Below, one piece after another: positions 62,260 to 64,000 of a stretch of 64,000 nucleotides of DNA (positions within the stretch are counted from its first letter, which is position 1; the number at the start of each line of letters is the position of its first letter). Where the stretch lies: the NCBI GenBank assembly GCA_002729885.1, contig PBUB01000007.1, positions 62,001 through 126,000 on the forward strand. Direction: 5' to 3'. Both the position numbers and the translations under genes were made by a program. The notes below the pieces were generated by a model. The model saw only the letters and a program-made list of their open reading frames with translations, was not told where the DNA came from and ran no database searches. The stretch comes from Spirochaetaceae bacterium. GTDB taxonomy: Bacteria > Spirochaetota > Leptospiria > Leptospirales > Leptonemataceae.

Positions 62260-63745
62260 GGTCCTTTCCAATTGGACCTTTATGCGCAAGGCTCTATGGC
62301 TCATGGCTGTTTTTGTAGCTCTGAATGGGCCCACCAGAGCCAGGGCCAATCCGGCACGAAACGCCAGATCTCTACCGGATTTAGAGTCCGTGGAACGCCA
62401 GGCACTTCTTCACAGCATTGAAATGAAAACAAGCCGAATCGATGCCAGAATCGCTCGGGCTCAGCATCACTCTGCCTGGAGAACTTTTCTTCCCTCGGTT
62501 TCCGTTTCCTACAGGAGAAACCGTACAGTGGCACGAAGAAACTTTGATAACGGTCGCTATTCGGCTCAACTCAATATTAGCCAGCCTGTGTACGATGGAG
62601 GTCGCTCCTCGCAGAAACTGAAGAAAGCAAGAATTGAACAGTCTATGCTGCAATCAAGAAGAGAACAGCTAGGACGTAAGATCCGGTTAGAAGCAAAAGA
62701 ATACTACCTGAATATCCAGCGAATACTCACCGAGATTTCGATCCAGAAATCTTCGCTGAATCGCAGTACTCGAATGCTTCGCAGAGCCAGAATGAAACTC
62801 AAAAGAGGTCTGATCACTCCTCTGGAGTACACAGAGCTAGAGAACAGACAGAGGGGCATTCAAATTCAACTGGACTCATCCAGAAGAAGGCTTTCCAGAG
62901 CCATCCAGGATCTCTGTCTGCTCACAGGATCCAGTCCGGAGCATTTTTCCGGGATTCGCCTACTGAATCTGGAAACTCTTACAATCCATTCAGATCATCT
63001 GAACCCCCGGCAAATTCAGTCCAAAGCATTGAATAATCATCCACAGATTTTGAATGCTCGGAGATCCCTGGAGCTTGCCAGAAAGGATCTCCAGGTAGCG
63101 GAGGACTACTATCTTCCCAGAATAGCACTGACGGCCAGATACGGCAAAACAGGCGAAGAATGGCCCCCGGAAACTGCAGAATGGGGGCTGGGATTCAGCA
63201 TTAGTTTTCGCGGCTTGAACAGTACTTTGAGTAACGATTTGAGCATCCAGCGCTCCAGCGATAAGAGCCGCGCAGCATCCTCCGGTGGAACCCTGGATCT
63301 ATTCAATGATATGAACCGTGAATCCAGGATTCTTCGCAGTCAGAAGCAATTGCTGAGGCAAAAAAGAAAGCTGAACGATCTAAGAAAATCTATTCCTGCC
63401 CTGGCGAAGCGATTGCTCCTGGAGCTCAATGAAAAAACGCGGCGACTGGAATTGCAGTATCGCCTAACGGACAATCAAAAGGATCAATTCAATGTAGATG
63501 CCATTCGATACAGACAGGGCGAACTCTCCCTGGAAGAATACAGAGAAGAAGAACTCCGAATGAATCAACGTACTAAAGAGCTGGCAAAAGTTCAGGAAGA
63601 ATTGCTGCTCTTTGTGGCCAGAATGGAATACGAGCTTGGATTACCTCTGGATTCTTTGAACATTGTGGACTATAGTTACCTGTCCAGCACCCGGAGCGCG
63701 AAACGATATCGCGAAGCTCTACAAAATCCGGACTCTCCAGAATGA
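62243..63745 (+). CDS. TolC-like outer-membrane efflux protein
   Basis: A 500-residue OMP of the outer-membrane efflux family. The ATG at 62243 overlaps the upstream gene; an in-frame ATG at 62282 begins MRKALWLMAVFVALNGPTRARA, the signal peptide. Long coiled-coil helices occur twice, as expected for the duplicated TolC fold (ARIEQSMLQSRREQLGRKIRLEAKEYYLNIQRILTE and ARRSLELARKDLQVAEDYYLPRIALTARYGK, then LNEKTRRLELQYRLTDNQKDQFNVDAIRYRQGELSLEEY). SVSYRRNRTVAR and ISQPVYDGGR fit beta-barrel edges. Its stop overlaps the start of the adaptor gene (ATGA). Confidence 0.88.
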   Translation: MCPGNRVLSNWTFMRKALWLMAVFVALNGPTRARANPARNARSLPDLESVERQALLHSIEMKTSRIDARIARAQHHSAWRTFLPSVSVSYRRNRTVARRNFDNGRYSAQLNISQPVYDGGRSSQKLKKARIEQSMLQSRREQLGRKIRLEAKEYYLNIQRILTEISIQKSSLNRSTRMLRRARMKLKRGLITPLEYTELENRQRGIQIQLDSSRRRLSRAIQDLCLLTGSSPEHFSGIRLLNLETLTIHSDHLNPRQIQSKALNNHPQILNARRSLELARKDLQVAEDYYLPRIALTARYGKTGEEWPPETAEWGLGFSISFRGLNSTLSNDLSIQRSSDKSRAASSGGTLDLFNDMNRESRILRSQKQLLRQKRKLNDLRKSIPALAKRLLLELNEKTRRLELQYRLTDNQKDQFNVDAIRYRQGELSLEEYREEELRMNQRTKELAKVQEELLLFVARMEYELGLPLDSLNIVDYSYLSSTRSAKRYREALQNPDSPE

Positions 63746-64000
63746 TACGTCTCTTATTACAACTGGTTCAAATCTGCCTGTTTATCTGTGTATTCGGTTT
63801 TGACCAGGGTTGCACCAGGAGCCCGGCCACAGAGGTGCTGAAGCCTGCAGTAAAAACCAGGAAAATCGAAAGAAAGGATCTTCAAGGAACCCTGCGAAAG
63901 GGAGCCTCCGTAGCCTACCTGGAAAAAGCCGCCATTGCCTCTCCGTTTCCGGGTACAATTGAGGACATAGTTGTTCAACCCGGGGATTCAGTAACCAGGA
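63742..64000 (+). CDS. Membrane-fusion (HlyD/RND adaptor) lipoprotein, 5' part only
   Basis: The ATG at 63742 overlaps the TolC-like stop (ATGA). The visible 86 codons give a signal peptide with lipobox-like FDQGC (MIRLLLQLVQICLFICVFGFDQGC), and then KTRKIERKDLQGTLRKGASVAYLEKAAIASPFPGTIEDIVVQPGDSVTR, the biotinyl-lipoyl-like strand motif SPxPGTIexixVxxGDxV of periplasmic adaptor proteins. The gene runs off the window; the inner-membrane pump should follow. Confidence 0.85.
   Translation, partial: MIRLLLQLVQICLFICVFGFDQGCTRSPATEVLKPAVKTRKIERKDLQGTLRKGASVAYLEKAAIASPFPGTIEDIVVQPGDSVTR

Overview
The window reads as a stretch of chromosome from a Gram-negative bacterium with roughly balanced GC. 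Several traits fit a spirochaete of the Leptospira/Leptonema/Turneriella type: a 6-7 TM + SpoIIE-type PP2C + TPR sensor, a 7TMR-DISM-GGDEF protein, many small exported proteins and lipoproteins with relaxed lipoboxes (C after A, H, Q, N or G), frequent GTG/TTG starts, and a PerR-like box in front of katG. This placement is an inference; no rRNA or tRNA gene is present to confirm it.

Layout. 0-9 kb: exported subtilase and lipoprotein, an acyltransferase whose C-terminal extension is out of frame, a TPR protein, a DUF1398 protein, a MarR regulator, and a lipoprotein plus a peptidoglycan-binding protein. 9.0-9.45 kb: a decayed GC-rich tandem repeat. 9.5-18 kb: a large exported protein, a DUF3095 protein, small anchored coiled-coil proteins, hipBA with clear operator-like repeats, a DUF4236 protein, an NADase-glycan-binding-like lipoprotein and a HIRAN protein. 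17.9-28.5 kb: a defence-like block, with a three-gene operon encoding a ComEC-like metallo-beta-lactamase protein, an E2-E1-JAB fusion and a four-TM protein, next to a complete type I restriction-modification locus (hsdR-hsdM-hsdS). 28.6-41 kb: GH5 hydrolase, PlsC, a family of small coiled-coil/TM paralogues (one decayed), RNHCP protein, beta-propeller lipoprotein, a cupin / AraC / DUF2255 / SDR cluster bounded by three copies of a 24-bp operator-like repeat, and a geranylgeranyl-reductase-like flavoprotein. 41.6-46.7 kb: a tight operon of methyltransferase, MpaB/DUF2236 oxygenase, cNMP-sensor/methyltransferase fusion and cytochrome P450, probably making or modifying a lipid or isoprenoid. 46.8-64 kb: DISM-GGDEF protein, an exported homologue of eukaryotic actin, a LamG lipoprotein, RRM protein and RhlE helicase, katG, DUF4386 protein, enoyl-CoA isomerase/hydratase, SpoIIE phosphatase, two exported proteins, and the start of a tripartite efflux operon (TPR lipoprotein, TolC-like, membrane-fusion protein) behind a probable attenuator.

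The two most unusual items are (1) 48756..49724, a signal-peptide-bearing protein that keeps actin surface sequences, including the invariant actin C-terminus, but has lost the ATP-binding motifs and about 95 residues of the core; and (2) 17874..21978, a ubiquitin-conjugation-like operon with no CD-NTase and no separate ubiquitin-like gene, whose MBL protein ends in a flexible tail with a terminal glycine.
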